Source of the DNA: Bacillota bacterium
GTDB taxonomy: Bacteria; Bacillota; Clostridia; Lachnospirales; Lachnospiraceae
Assembly: GCA_902363515.1 (NCBI GenBank)
Contig: CABJAN010000005.1
Coordinates: 62,001-126,000, forward strand
Reading direction: 5' to 3'
Length of the DNA: 64,000 nt
How positions within the stretch are numbered: position 1 is the first letter of the stretch; every line of letters begins with the position of its first letter. The notes beneath the pieces were generated by a model. That model saw only the letters and a program-made list of their open reading frames with translations. It made no database searches and had not been told where the DNA came from. Positions 7,151 through 16,376 of this stretch are shown one piece after another. A program made the translations under genes and the position numbers.

Positions 7151-8236
7151 ATGAGTGAAAAATTAAGAGTTGGTATTTTAGGCGCAACAGGTATGGTAGG
7201 ACAGAGATTTATCTCTCTTTTGGAAAATCATCCCTGGTTTGAGGTTGTAACCGTAGCAGCCAGTGCAAGAAGTGCAGGAAAAACTTATGAAGAGGCAGTA
7301 GGCGGACGTTGGAAAATGACAACTCCTATGCCGGAAGCAGTGAAAAAACTGGTGGTTATGAATGTTGCAGAAGTGGAAAAAGTAGCTTCTACCGTAGATT
7401 TTGTATTTTCAGCAGTAGATATGTCAAAAGAAGAAATCAAAGCCATTGAAGAGGAATATGCAAAAACAGAAACACCGGTTGTGTCCAATAACAGTGCTCA
7501 CAGATGGACACCGGATGTTCCTATGGTAGTGCCGGAAATCAACCCGCAGCATTTTGACGTCATTGAATTCCAGAAAAAACGTCTGGGAACCACAAGAGGA
7601 TTTGTGGCAGTAAAACCGAACTGCTCCATCCAGAGCTATGCGCCGGTTCTTACCGCATGGAAGGAATTTGAACCATACGAAGTAGTGGCAACTACATATC
7701 AGGCAATTTCCGGAGCAGGCAAAACCTTCAAAGACTGGCCGGAAATGGTGGAAAACATCATCCCATATATTAGCGGGGAAGAGGAAAAGAGTGAAATGGA
7801 ACCTCTTCGTCTCTGGGGCGAGATTAAAGACGGTGTGATTGTTCCTGCTACAGAGCCGGTGATTACCTGTCAGTGTATCCGCGTGCCGGTATTAAACGGA
7901 CATACAGCAGCCGTATTTGTAAAATTCAGAAAGAAACCTACAAAAGAACAGCTCATTGAGAAACTGGTAAACTTCAAAGGCGTTCCACAGGAATTAGAGC
8001 TTCCAAGCGCACCAAAACAGTTCATCCGCTATATGGAAGAGGATAACCGTCCGCAGGTTGTTGCTGATGTGGATTATGAAAATGGAATGGGTATTTCCAT
8101 TGGACGTTTAAGAGAAGACAAAGTATATGACTTTAAATTTGTGGGACTGTCTCACAATACGGTAAGAGGCGCAGCCGGCGGTGCTGTACTTTGTGCAGAA
8201 ACCTTAAAAGCAAAGGGATATATTACCAGAAAATAA
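7151..8236 (+). CDS. asd: Aspartate-semialdehyde dehydrogenase
   Basis: A 361-residue enzyme that reduces aspartyl phosphate to aspartate semialdehyde with NADPH, feeding lysine, diaminopimelate, threonine and methionine synthesis. The nucleotide-binding loop is GATGMVGQRF and the catalytic cysteine is Cys158 in PNCSIQ; SGAGKTFKDWPEMVEN follows. The sequence resembles the archaeal/fungal branch of the family rather than the E. coli branch. The start is ATG 7151 (MSEKLRVG). A longer in-frame extension beginning at 7085 is rejected because the promoter lies there. Confidence 0.92.
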   Translation: MSEKLRVGILGATGMVGQRFISLLENHPWFEVVTVAASARSAGKTYEEAVGGRWKMTTPMPEAVKKLVVMNVAEVEKVASTVDFVFSAVDMSKEEIKAIEEEYAKTETPVVSNNSAHRWTPDVPMVVPEINPQHFDVIEFQKKRLGTTRGFVAVKPNCSIQSYAPVLTAWKEFEPYEVVATTYQAISGAGKTFKDWPEMVENIIPYISGEEEKSEMEPLRLWGEIKDGVIVPATEPVITCQCIRVPVLNGHTAAVFVKFRKKPTKEQLIEKLVNFKGVPQELELPSAPKQFIRYMEEDNRPQVVADVDYENGMGISIGRLREDKVYDFKFVGLSHNTVRGAAGGAVLCAETLKAKGYITRK

Positions 8237-8247
8237 ATCAGAAAAAG

Positions 8248-8289
8248 GAATGGAGCAGAACAGCATCTGTGACGCTTCATTCTTTTTTG
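8248..8289 (+). terminator. Rho-independent terminator after asd
   Basis: A 9-bp stem (8248-8256 with 8274-8282, one G-U pair) followed by a run of six T. It would end the asd transcript before topB. Confidence 0.65.
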
Positions 8290-8318
8290 TTTCAGAACAT
8301 TTCAGGAAAGGAAGATGT

Positions 8319-10394
8319 ATGAAGAAATCGTTATTCATAGCAGAAAAGCCAAGCGTAGCCCAGGAATTTGCCAAAGCGCTGAAGGTGCAGACCTCCCGCC
8401 ATGATGGATATCTGGAATCAGAGAATACTATTGTTACCTGGTGCGTGGGTCATCTGGTGACGATGAGTTATCCGGAAGCCTATGATGCGTCTTTGAAACG
8501 CTGGAGTCTGGAAACACTGCCCTTTCTTCCAAAAGAGTTTAAGTATGAGGTAATTCCCTCTGTGAAAAAGCAGTTTGCCATTGTGAAAAACCTGCTGAAC
8601 AGACCGGACGTGGAAACCATTTATGTGTGTACCGACTCCGGGCGGGAAGGAGAATATATTTACCGGCTGGTGGCTATGATGGCTGGGGTGAAGGATAAGG
8701 AGCAGAAAAGGGTCTGGATTGATTCCCAGACGGAAGAGGAGATTTTAAGAGGTATCAAAGAAGCAAAGGACATTGGGGAATATGATAACCTGTCGGCTTC
8801 TGCTTATTTAAGAGCCAAGGAAGATTATCTGATGGGAATTAATTTTTCCAGGCTTTTGTCCCTGAAATATGGAAATACCGTATCATCCTATCTGGGAAGC
8901 CGCTACCAGGCTATTTCTGTTGGCAGGGTCATGACCTGTGTGCTGGGAATGGTAGTGCGCAGAGAACGGGAAATACGGGAATTTGTGAAAACCCCTTTTT
9001 ACAGAATTCTGGGAAGATTTGCTGCGCAGGGGCATACCTTTGAGGGGGAGTGGAGAGCCACAGAGGGAAGCCGGTATTTTCAGTCTCCGCTTCTTTATAA
9101 GGAAAATGGGTTTAAGAAGAGAGAGGATGCAGTGACTCTTTGCCGCATCCTGTCTGCCAATGAGCCCATGGAAGCAGTGATTGAGAAGCTGGAAAAGAAG
9201 AAAGAAAATAAGAATCCGCCACTGTTGTTCAACCTGGCAGAGCTTCAAAATGAATGCTCCAGGTTATTTAAGTTAAGCCCGGATGAAACTTTGAAACTGG
9301 TACAGGAATTGTATGAGAAAAAACTGGTGACTTATCCACGAACAGACGCAAGGGTGTTGTCCACAGCAGTGGCAAAGGAAATTTCCAGGAATCTGTCAGG
9401 ACTTACTTATTATACCCATGCAGGGGAGTTTGCAAAGGAAATTTTAGAAGGAAAAGCATATCAAAATCTTGTAAAAACCAGATATGTGAATGACAAGCAG
9501 ATTACAGACCACTATGCCATTATTCCTACCGGACAGGGACTTGGCGCCTTAAAAAGCCTTTCTGCCCAGGGAGAAAAGGTATATGAGGTCATTGTCCGGC
9601 GTTTCCTCAGTATTTTTTATCCTCCGGCAGTGTACCAGAAGGTAAGTGTTGTTTCTGGCATTGATAAGGAGCGTTTCTTTTCTTCCTTCAAGGTGCTGGT
9701 TTCAGAAGGATATTTCAAGGTTACAGGATATTCTTTTGGGAAAAAGAAGGAAGAAGAGAATCAAAAAGAGGAAGAGCAGACAGCAGATACCTCTCTTCTG
9801 GAAGTTTTGCAGAGCCTGAAAAAGGGCAGTATTCTTCCACTGGAAAAACTTACCATCAAAGAAGGAGAAACCTCTCCCCCAAAACGCTATACCTCCGGTT
9901 CCATGATTCTTGCCATGGAAAATGCGGGGCAGCTTATTGAGGATGAAGAGCTTCGGGCGCAGATTAAGGGAAGTGGGATTGGAACCAGCGCTACCAGGGC
10001 AGAAATTTTGAAAAAACTGGTGAGCATCCAATATCTGGCATTGAATAAAAAGACCCAGGTGATTACCCCAACTCTTTTGGGAGAAATGATTTTTGATGTG
10101 GTCAATGCCTCTATCCGTTCTTTACTGAATCCGGAACTTACCGCAAGCTGGGAAAAAGGTCTTACTTATGTGGCAGAGGGCAGCATTACTTCAGAGGAAT
10201 ATATGACCAAGCTGGAAAACTTTATCCGCAGCAGAACCCAGGGAGTTTTAGATTTACGGAATCAGTTTGCGTTGAAGCAATATTTTGATGCTGCAGCGCC
10301 CTATTATGAGAAATCAAGAAGTAAATCTTCTAAAACTTCTGGGAAAAAAGGAAAAACATCAGAAAAAAAGGTTGGAAAATCCACTTTATCGTAG
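8319..10394 (+). CDS. topB: DNA topoisomerase III
   Basis: A 691-residue type IA topoisomerase that relaxes and decatenates DNA. The N-terminal Toprim domain (LFIAEKPSVAQEFA) carries the metal site TDSGREGEYIY. The active-site tyrosine is Tyr339 in VTYPRTDARVL. SGIGTSATRAEIL lies towards the C-terminus, and the protein ends in a lysine/serine-rich tail. The start is ATG 8319 (MKKSLF) after AGGAAAGGAAG; an in-frame extension to 8250 overlaps the asd terminator and is rejected. TopB genes are common on both chromosomes and integrative elements; the core genes on both sides favour the chromosomal form here. Confidence 0.92.
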   Translation: MKKSLFIAEKPSVAQEFAKALKVQTSRHDGYLESENTIVTWCVGHLVTMSYPEAYDASLKRWSLETLPFLPKEFKYEVIPSVKKQFAIVKNLLNRPDVETIYVCTDSGREGEYIYRLVAMMAGVKDKEQKRVWIDSQTEEEILRGIKEAKDIGEYDNLSASAYLRAKEDYLMGINFSRLLSLKYGNTVSSYLGSRYQAISVGRVMTCVLGMVVRREREIREFVKTPFYRILGRFAAQGHTFEGEWRATEGSRYFQSPLLYKENGFKKREDAVTLCRILSANEPMEAVIEKLEKKKENKNPPLLFNLAELQNECSRLFKLSPDETLKLVQELYEKKLVTYPRTDARVLSTAVAKEISRNLSGLTYYTHAGEFAKEILEGKAYQNLVKTRYVNDKQITDHYAIIPTGQGLGALKSLSAQGEKVYEVIVRRFLSIFYPPAVYQKVSVVSGIDKERFFSSFKVLVSEGYFKVTGYSFGKKKEEENQKEEEQTADTSLLEVLQSLKKGSILPLEKLTIKEGETSPPKRYTSGSMILAMENAGQLIEDEELRAQIKGSGIGTSATRAEILKKLVSIQYLALNKKTQVITPTLLGEMIFDVVNASIRSLLNPELTASWEKGLTYVAEGSITSEEYMTKLENFIRSRTQGVLDLRNQFALKQYFDAAAPYYEKSRSKSSKTSGKKGKTSEKKVGKSTLS

Positions 10395-10442
10395 TAAAAT
10401 GAAGCAGAAAATAGTAATTCTTAAAGAAAGCAGGTATGAAAA

Positions 10443-11117
10443 ATGGAACAGTTGACAATTAAAGAATTATACAGTGACTTAAACAAAACCCTTGCAAAAG
10501 AACTTCTGGAAAGCAAAACCTATCCATGGGAAGTGCTTCCATGCATTGGTGAGTTCATTCAGAAACTGGGAGAAACCTTAAGTGAGGAAGAATATGAGAA
10601 AAAGGGAGAGAATGTCTGGATTGCAAAATCAGCAAAGGTGGCTCCGACAGCTTTTCTTAACGGTCCGGTTATTATTGGAAAAGACGCAGAGGTGCGTCAC
10701 TGTGCCTTTATCCGTGGAAATGCTCTGGTAGGAGAAGGTGCTGTGGTAGGAAATTCTACAGAGCTGAAAAACGTGATTCTTTTCGATAAAGTGCAGGTGC
10801 CTCACTATAATTATGTGGGAGATTCCATTCTTGGCTACAAGTCCCATATGGGAGCAGGCTCCATTACCTCCAATGTAAAATCAGATAAAAAACTGGTGGT
10901 AGTAAAGGGAAAAGAACAGAATATAGAAACAGGATTGAAAAAATTCGGAGCAATGCTGGGAGATGAAGTAGAAGTGGGCTGTGGCTCCGTACTGAATCCG
11001 GGAACCGTAGTAGGAAGCCACAGCAATATTTATCCACTTTCTTCTGTAAGAGGGGTGGTTCCGGCAAACAGCATTTATAAAAACAAAAACGAAGTAGTAG
11101 AGAAAGTCGGAGAGTAG
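10443..11117 (+). CDS. Left-handed beta-helix acyl/nucleotidyltransferase-like protein
   Basis: A 224-residue protein with an N-terminal helical segment of about 55 residues followed by hexapeptide repeats (VWIAKSAKVAPTAFLNGPVIIG onward) that fold as a left-handed beta-helix. It resembles the C-terminal acetyltransferase half of GlmU-type UDP-GlcNAc pyrophosphorylases but has no nucleotidyltransferase domain. The sequences HYNYVGDSILG and GAGSITSNVK match the GlmU acceptor region. It may acetylate a sugar phosphate or act on a sugar nucleotide; the substrate is unknown. It begins 48 bases after topB. Confidence 0.75.
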   Translation: MEQLTIKELYSDLNKTLAKELLESKTYPWEVLPCIGEFIQKLGETLSEEEYEKKGENVWIAKSAKVAPTAFLNGPVIIGKDAEVRHCAFIRGNALVGEGAVVGNSTELKNVILFDKVQVPHYNYVGDSILGYKSHMGAGSITSNVKSDKKLVVVKGKEQNIETGLKKFGAMLGDEVEVGCGSVLNPGTVVGSHSNIYPLSSVRGVVPANSIYKNKNEVVEKVGE

Positions 11118-11160
11118 GAAAAATAGGCTGAATTTAGAAGATCTTGTTTCGCAGCCTATT
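11117..11160 (-). terminator. Terminator for the traX-like gene
   Basis: A 9-bp stem (AATAGGCTG 11122-11130 with CAGCCTATT 11152-11160). On the minus strand it is followed by a T run (11125-11120), so it serves the minus-strand gene. On the plus strand no T run follows. Confidence 0.55.
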
Positions 11161-11231
11161 GGGGTCAAAAATAATATTTTTAACCGAAAAAGTATTGGAA
11201 AAGAAACATTCAATGATAAATTTTTGGCAGT

Positions 11232-11999
11232 TTAGATGCGGAAAATTCCGTATCGGATGAAAAACAGTACCAATAAATGTGCCGGATAGAAGAGATAGAA
11301 GAAGTATTTCCATCCGCTTTTCCCTTTCTGGTGGTTGTAGAGGTTTAGAGGTATAAATGCCAGGCAGGCAGTGGGTTCCCAGAGGAGGGAGAGACAGCCT
11401 ATTATGGTTTTTTCTACCGGGTAGTAGTAAAACACATGGAGAATGAGAATTAACAGGATGCCTTTCCAGTCATAGTCTGAATGGAAGAAATAACCCACTA
11501 GAAGTCCAAGCCCTGCAAAAACAAAGGAAAGTCCGGGATGGGTTTCTTTTGCCCACTCCATGGCCCACAGGGTGAGAAAACCAAACAGCAGGGTAAACAG
11601 GACATTCTGGTAGCCAAATTCCAGGAAGGTTCCTTGTAAAGCCAGGTCAAAGGGAATTTCCGATAACAGGGCAAAGAAAAACAGGCGCAGGGCATATTTT
11701 TTCCGGTTGGAGGTATGGTGAAATCCTTCTACCAGAAGAAAGCAGAAAATAGGAAAAGAAATTCTGCCAATCTGCCGGATAATAAGGTCTGCCTGAAAAA
11801 CAGAATAACTGGCTTCATAAGACAGAGAGGTGGGAAGGTGCAGGCTGTATGCCTGGAGTACACCACATTCTAAAAGTACAGCGCCTATATGGTCTATGAG
11901 CATGGTCAAAAGGGCAATCCATTTCAGAGTACTTCCTGAAAGGCGAGGCGGCAGCAAGGTGTTGCCGCTTTTTTTCTTGTTTGAATAATCCGTAAGCAT
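11232..11999 (-). CDS. TraX-family membrane protein
   Basis: A 255-residue polytopic protein of the TraX family, named after the F-pilin acetylase; chromosomal Firmicute members probably acetylate a surface or cell-wall component. The hallmark LKWIALLTMLIDHIGAVL lies near the N-terminus, followed by RQIGRISFPIFCFLLVEGF, and about eight hydrophobic segments are visible. The start is ATG 11999 (MLTDYSNKK) with GAAAGGA upstream on the minus strand; a longer frame to 12053 lacks such a site. It is convergent with the beta-helix gene. Acyl acceptor unknown. Confidence 0.8.
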   Translation of the reverse strand: MLTDYSNKKKSGNTLLPPRLSGSTLKWIALLTMLIDHIGAVLLECGVLQAYSLHLPTSLSYEASYSVFQADLIIRQIGRISFPIFCFLLVEGFHHTSNRKKYALRLFFFALLSEIPFDLALQGTFLEFGYQNVLFTLLFGFLTLWAMEWAKETHPGLSFVFAGLGLLVGYFFHSDYDWKGILLILILHVFYYYPVEKTIIGCLSLLWEPTACLAFIPLNLYNHQKGKSGWKYFFYLFYPAHLLVLFFIRYGIFRI

Positions 12000-12088
12000 A
12001 AAAAATCCTTTCATAAAAAATAAGAATATAAATTTTGCTACAGTATAACACACAATGCCTTTGTATGAAATAAAATACTTGAATTTTC

Positions 12089-12117
12089 TTGCAAAGCCAT
12101 GGGAAAATGTTTATGAT
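12089..12117 (+). promoter_or_regulatory. Promoter for the hydrogenase gene
   Basis: TTGCAA (12089-12094), 17-bp spacer, TATGAT (12112-12117), 30 bases before the hydrogenase start. Confidence 0.55.
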
Positions 12118-12147
12118 GAACAGAAGAAATCGGAAAGGAAGTAGGAA

Positions 12148-13653
12148 ATGAGAGGTTTAGATACAAACGTCAAGAGAATACGAAGAAAAGTGTTTAAAGA
12201 AATTGCCAGAGTAGGATTTGAATCAGAACCGGAAACTCTGGTTGCAGATATTGAAGCAATTCCTTATGAAATTGTAAAGGAGCGTGCGTCTTACAGAGAA
12301 AGCATTTACAGGGAGCGTGCAGTAGCCAGTGAGCGCGTCCGCCTTGCCATGGGTATGTCCCTGCGTCCGGAAAATACAGCAGTACATATTACCTCTGGCC
12401 TGGAAGCAAGTAACATTGATGAGAAATATTATGAGCCGCCTCTGATGCAGGTGATTCCCTCTGCCTGTGATGCCTGTGAGCCGAAAATGTTTGAGGTTTC
12501 CAATATGTGCAGAGGCTGTGTAGCGCATCCCTGTAAGGAAGTCTGTCCCAAAGGCGCTATTAAGATTGTAAAAGGAAAATCCGTGATTGACCAGGAGAAA
12601 TGTATCAAATGCGGAAAATGTAAATCGGTCTGCCCATATGATGCCATTGCAAAAAAAGAGCGTCCATGCGCCAGAGCCTGTGGCGTCAATGCCATTGAAA
12701 GTGATGAACTGGGACGGGCAAAAATCAATAATGAAAAATGCGTGTCCTGTGGTATGTGTATGGTAAGCTGTCCTTTTGGGGCTATTTCCGATAAATCCCA
12801 GATTTTTCAGCTGGCACATGCCTTAAAAGAGGGAAAACAGATTATTGCAGAAGTAGCGCCGGCTTTTGTGGGGCAGTTTGGGGCAGACGTGACTCCAAGA
12901 AAACTCCGTGCCGCTTTGCAGGAACTGGGATTTACCGAAGTTTACGAGGTAGCTCTGGGTGCAGATATCGGCGCAGTTGCTGAGGCCCATCATTATGCAG
13001 ACAAAGTGGTAACAAAAGAACTGCCATTTCTTCTGACTTCCTGTTGTCCTTCCTGGAGCATGATGGCAAAGAAATTTTTCCCGGATATGATTGAGAACAT
13101 TTCCCAGGAATTGACCCCGATGGTGGCAACTGCCAGAACCATTAAAAAAGAATATCCAAATGCAAAAGTAGTATTCATTGGTCCCTGTGCCTCTAAGAAG
13201 CTGGAAGCATCCAGAACCGATGTGCGAAGCGATGTGGATTTTGTTATCACTTTTGAAGAACTGGCAGGAATGTTTGAAGCCAGAGGCATTGATCCGTCAG
13301 CTTGTGAAGGAGACGCTTCCTTCCACAATGCCACAGCAGCCGGAAGAGGTTATGCAGTTGCCGGAGGTGTGGCAAGCGCTGTGGATGCCTGCTTAAAAGC
13401 TTATTATCCTGAGGTGGAAGTTCATATTGAACATGCAGAAGGTCTGGCAGAATGCAAAAAAATCTTGACCCAGGCAAAAGCAGGAAAATTAAACGGATGC
13501 CTCATAGAAGGTATGGGATGCCTGGGCGGCTGTATGGCAGGAGCCGGAACCAACGCTCCTCTTACCAAAGCAGCAGCAGAACTGAAAAAATACCAAAAAG
13601 CATCCACTAACCAACTACCATCCAAAGAATTAGCAGAAATTCAACTGGACTAA
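12148..13653 (+). CDS. Monomeric [FeFe] hydrogenase
   Basis: A 501-residue enzyme that makes or oxidises H2. After an N-terminal segment of about 110 residues come several 4Fe-4S motifs (CRGCVAHPCKEVCP, CIKCGKCKSVCP, CVSCGMCMVSCP). The H-cluster domain follows with all three motifs: TSCCPSW at 297-303, GPCASKK at 345-351 and EGMGCLGGCMAG starting at Glu454. The bound cysteines are intact, so it should be active if HydEFG are encoded elsewhere. The layout suggests the ferredoxin-linked group B type. It is transcribed alone; no NAD- or formate-linked partner is adjacent. Confidence 0.92.
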   Translation: MRGLDTNVKRIRRKVFKEIARVGFESEPETLVADIEAIPYEIVKERASYRESIYRERAVASERVRLAMGMSLRPENTAVHITSGLEASNIDEKYYEPPLMQVIPSACDACEPKMFEVSNMCRGCVAHPCKEVCPKGAIKIVKGKSVIDQEKCIKCGKCKSVCPYDAIAKKERPCARACGVNAIESDELGRAKINNEKCVSCGMCMVSCPFGAISDKSQIFQLAHALKEGKQIIAEVAPAFVGQFGADVTPRKLRAALQELGFTEVYEVALGADIGAVAEAHHYADKVVTKELPFLLTSCCPSWSMMAKKFFPDMIENISQELTPMVATARTIKKEYPNAKVVFIGPCASKKLEASRTDVRSDVDFVITFEELAGMFEARGIDPSACEGDASFHNATAAGRGYAVAGGVASAVDACLKAYYPEVEVHIEHAEGLAECKKILTQAKAGKLNGCLIEGMGCLGGCMAGAGTNAPLTKAAAELKKYQKASTNQLPSKELAEIQLD

Positions 13654-13673
13654 TTGATGTCATATTAAATAGT

Positions 13674-13874
13674 AAGGAACTGTGTATAAAACGCAATCAT
13701 AGCATTATCGCATAAAATTACATTTAGGAATATGGATGCCGTTCCGGCGAATTTGCCGAGTACGCTTTGAGACTACAGGCTCAAAGTGAACGCAGGCTGA
13801 GCTGGAGCGGTATTCATATTCTCAATCTGTAGATAGTGAATCGTGCATGATATGTCTTTTATACACAGTTCCTT
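13674..13874. repeat. 201-bp palindromic element with 18-bp terminal inverted repeats
   Basis: This gap of 328 bases holds one structured element. Its ends are perfect 18-bp inverted repeats (13674-13691 and 13857-13874). Inside, both arms continue as an imperfect palindrome: for example, 13731-13748 matches the reverse complement of 13804-13821. A 7-bp stem (CTTTGAG/CTCAAAG) lies near the centre. No frame of useful length was seen. It looks like a miniature inverted-repeat element or a structured RNA; no clear target duplication was found. Confidence 0.7.
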
Positions 13875-13981
13875 TTGTAATTCTTTAGAAAATCTTTCAA
13901 AATGCTCCCCTGTTTTCTTTAAGTCTGTTTTTTACAATATAAACAAATGAAAGAGACAGAAGAAAAAGGGGGAAAACCTTT

Positions 13982-15253
13982 ATGAAAATATTAATTACAA
14001 CAGACTGGTACAAGCCCATTGTAAATGGTGTGGTTACTTCGGTTTTGAATTTAAAGAAAGAGTTAGAAGAGCGGGGCCATGAGGTACGTGTCCTGACCCT
14101 TTCCAGAGATCATCATTCCTATGAAGAAAATGGAATTTATTATATAAAATCTGTAAATCTGGAAAAAATTTATCCTAATGTAAGAGCTGTGCTGCCTCAC
14201 AGAGAAGCCTATGTCAAAGAGCTGATTCAGTGGAGACCGGATGTGGTCCACTCTCAATGTGAGTTTATGACTTTTTCCTATGCGGTAAAAATCAGCAGAA
14301 AATGTGATTGTCCCTTGCTGCACACCTATCATACGATTTACGAAGACTATCTTCACTATCTTCCGGGAAGCCTGCTTCAGTATGCAGCAGGAGCGGCTTT
14401 GGAACAAAAAATTGTAGCAAGATTTTCCAGGGCAGTGCTAAAGAAAACCCAGCAGGTGATTGTTCCTACGAAAAAAGTAGAAGAACTTTTGAAAACCTAT
14501 GAGGTCAAAGAACCGATTTCAGTAATTCCCACAGGCATTGAACTGAAGAATTTTCAAACACTTCTAAGCAGAGAAGAGAGAACCAAAAGAAGAGCGGCTC
14601 TGGGAATCACAGAAGAACAGAAAGTACTGGTCAGTGTGGGACGTCTGGCAAAGGAGAAAAATCTGGAGGAAATCCTGAATTATTTCCAAAAACTTACCAA
14701 AGAAGAACCAGTCTCTAAGCTGAAACTTCTCATTGTGGGAGACGGACCGGACAGAGAACGCCTGGAAGGACTTGTGAAAATCTTAGAACTTCAGGAAAAG
14801 GTAATTTTTACAGGTATGGTCGCTCCAGAAGAGGTAGCTGCCTATTATCAGTTAGGAGATGTATTTGTCTGTGCTTCTAACAGTGAAACTCAGGGAATGA
14901 CTTATATTGAGGCTCTTGCCAGTGGTATTCCGGCTCTGTGCCGTAAGGATGCCTGTCTGGATGGGGTGATTACAGATGGCTATAATGGCTTTCAGTATGA
15001 AACCTATGAATTTTTCAAAATGCATTTGCAGTACATATTAGAAACAGAAGAGAAGAAGGTTCAGATGGGAGTTTGTGCAAGAGAAACAGCAAAATTGTAT
15101 TCTACCTGGAATTTCTGCACCATGGCAGAACGGTTATATAAAGAGGTGCTTGTCAGCAAAGCCCGTGTACAGGCAGAAGCAGCGGAACCGGCGGCAGATC
15201 CGGGGCTGTCTTTTTCCTGGAATAGAAGGAATATTTTAAGAAGAGGAGCGTAA
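13982..15253 (+). CDS. GT4 glycosyltransferase, diacylglycerol glucosyltransferase-like
   Basis: A 423-residue retaining glycosyltransferase with GT-B fold. The N-terminus ITTDWYKPIVNGVVTSV and the middle segment HTYHTIYEDYLHYLP match 1,2-diacylglycerol 3-glucosyltransferases of Gram-positive bacteria. The C-terminal donor-binding half has SVGRLAKEKN, VGDGPDRE and the family's E-x7-E-like stretch SNSETQGMTYIEALASG. It probably glucosylates diacylglycerol on the inner face of the membrane. The start is ATG 13982 after AAAGGGGGAAAA. First gene of a three-gene operon. Confidence 0.8.
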   Translation: MKILITTDWYKPIVNGVVTSVLNLKKELEERGHEVRVLTLSRDHHSYEENGIYYIKSVNLEKIYPNVRAVLPHREAYVKELIQWRPDVVHSQCEFMTFSYAVKISRKCDCPLLHTYHTIYEDYLHYLPGSLLQYAAGAALEQKIVARFSRAVLKKTQQVIVPTKKVEELLKTYEVKEPISVIPTGIELKNFQTLLSREERTKRRAALGITEEQKVLVSVGRLAKEKNLEEILNYFQKLTKEEPVSKLKLLIVGDGPDRERLEGLVKILELQEKVIFTGMVAPEEVAAYYQLGDVFVCASNSETQGMTYIEALASGIPALCRKDACLDGVITDGYNGFQYETYEFFKMHLQYILETEEKKVQMGVCARETAKLYSTWNFCTMAERLYKEVLVSKARVQAEAAEPAADPGLSFSWNRRNILRRGA

Positions 15254-15257
15254 AAAG

Positions 15258-16376
15258 ATGAGAAAGATTAAGATGTTATCAAAAGCAGATATGGTAAAAG
15301 GACAGGGAGTCCTGTCTGCACATGATGAGCAGGTAGCCCTTGCCAGAAAAGTGATGAAAGGAAGCGCACAGATTCTGGAGAATAAGAAAACTCCCTGTGA
15401 GATTACCCATTATCATTCCATTAATCCGGAATATTATCTGTCCATTTCCAAAGCAAAATCTCAGGGTGCGGCAGTGGGGTATGTACATTTCCTCCCGGAA
15501 ACCGTAGAAAACAGTATTTCCCTTCCAAGATGGGCAAAAAATGTGTTTTACAAATATATGATTTCTTTTTATAAGAGAATGGATTATCTGGTTACCGTAA
15601 ATCCTGTGTTCATTGAAAAACTGGCAGCTTATGGAATACCCAGAAACAAAGTAACCTATATTCCAAATGTGGTTTCTGAAGAACGGTTTTATCCTCTTCC
15701 CAGAGAAAAAAGAGCAGCCATCCGAAAACGTTACCGCATTTCCCAGGATAAGTTTACGGTTCTTTGTGTGGGACAATTACAGAAGCGGAAAGGGGTTTTT
15801 GATTTTGTGGAAACAGCCAGAAGACTGCCGGATTTCCAGTTTGTATGGGCAGGAGGTTTCTCTTTTGGGAAAATTTCAGAAGGGTATGAAGAAATCCGCA
15901 GTTTGATGAAGCATCTTCCGGCAAATGTGAAATTCCTGGGGCTGGTGGACAGGGAGCGTATGAATGAAATTTATAATATGGCAGATGTAATGTTTTTGCC
16001 GTCTTATGAAGAATTGTTTCCAATGACGATTCTGGAGTCTATGAATTGCGCTCTTCCTGTGTTGGTGAGAGATTTGCCTATTTATGATCCAATTTTATTT
16101 GACCATGCTCTGCGGGGACGTCATGTGGAAGAATTTGTTACAACCTTAAAACAACTGCAGGAAGAACCGGACTTTTATCAAAGAAGCGCTCATGCATCCT
16201 ATGAGGGTCATCTGCGGTATAGCCAGGAGACGGTAGGGGCTATGTGGAAAGAATTTTATGAGGGTGTTTTTAAGAATGAGGAAGAAACGAAACGGTTACA
16301 GGCAAGCCGGAGATGGAACAAAAGAGAAAGAAAGGGTGCATATGTATGGAAAAACAAAAGACAGCAATATATCTGA
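15258..16376 (+). CDS. GT4 glycosyltransferase, second enzyme of glycolipid synthesis
   Basis: A 372-residue GT-B enzyme. HYHSINPEYYLS near residue 54 and NPVFIEKLAAYGIP mark the acceptor half; VGQLQKRKGVFDFVE and SYEELFPMTILESMNC mark the UDP-sugar half. It begins four bases after the first glycosyltransferase, a pairing also seen for pneumococcal glucosyl-diacylglycerol synthase and CpoA, in which the second enzyme adds another hexose. By analogy this one would extend the glycolipid; the donor sugar cannot be read. The C-terminus is strongly basic, consistent with membrane contact. Confidence 0.75.
   Translation: MRKIKMLSKADMVKGQGVLSAHDEQVALARKVMKGSAQILENKKTPCEITHYHSINPEYYLSISKAKSQGAAVGYVHFLPETVENSISLPRWAKNVFYKYMISFYKRMDYLVTVNPVFIEKLAAYGIPRNKVTYIPNVVSEERFYPLPREKRAAIRKRYRISQDKFTVLCVGQLQKRKGVFDFVETARRLPDFQFVWAGGFSFGKISEGYEEIRSLMKHLPANVKFLGLVDRERMNEIYNMADVMFLPSYEELFPMTILESMNCALPVLVRDLPIYDPILFDHALRGRHVEEFVTTLKQLQEEPDFYQRSAHASYEGHLRYSQETVGAMWKEFYEGVFKNEEETKRLQASRRWNKRERKGAYVWKNKRQQYI

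Noticed and set aside
11161..11231. Plus-strand terminator for the beta-helix gene
   Set aside because: The stem at 11122-11160 has a T run only on the minus strand; no second stem was found on the plus strand.
12223..12819. Minus-strand open frame of 198 codons under the hydrogenase gene
   Set aside because: It lies fully inside a gene with all catalytic motifs, its product has no recognisable features, and there is no ribosome site; it is a by-product of cysteine- and proline-rich coding on the other strand.
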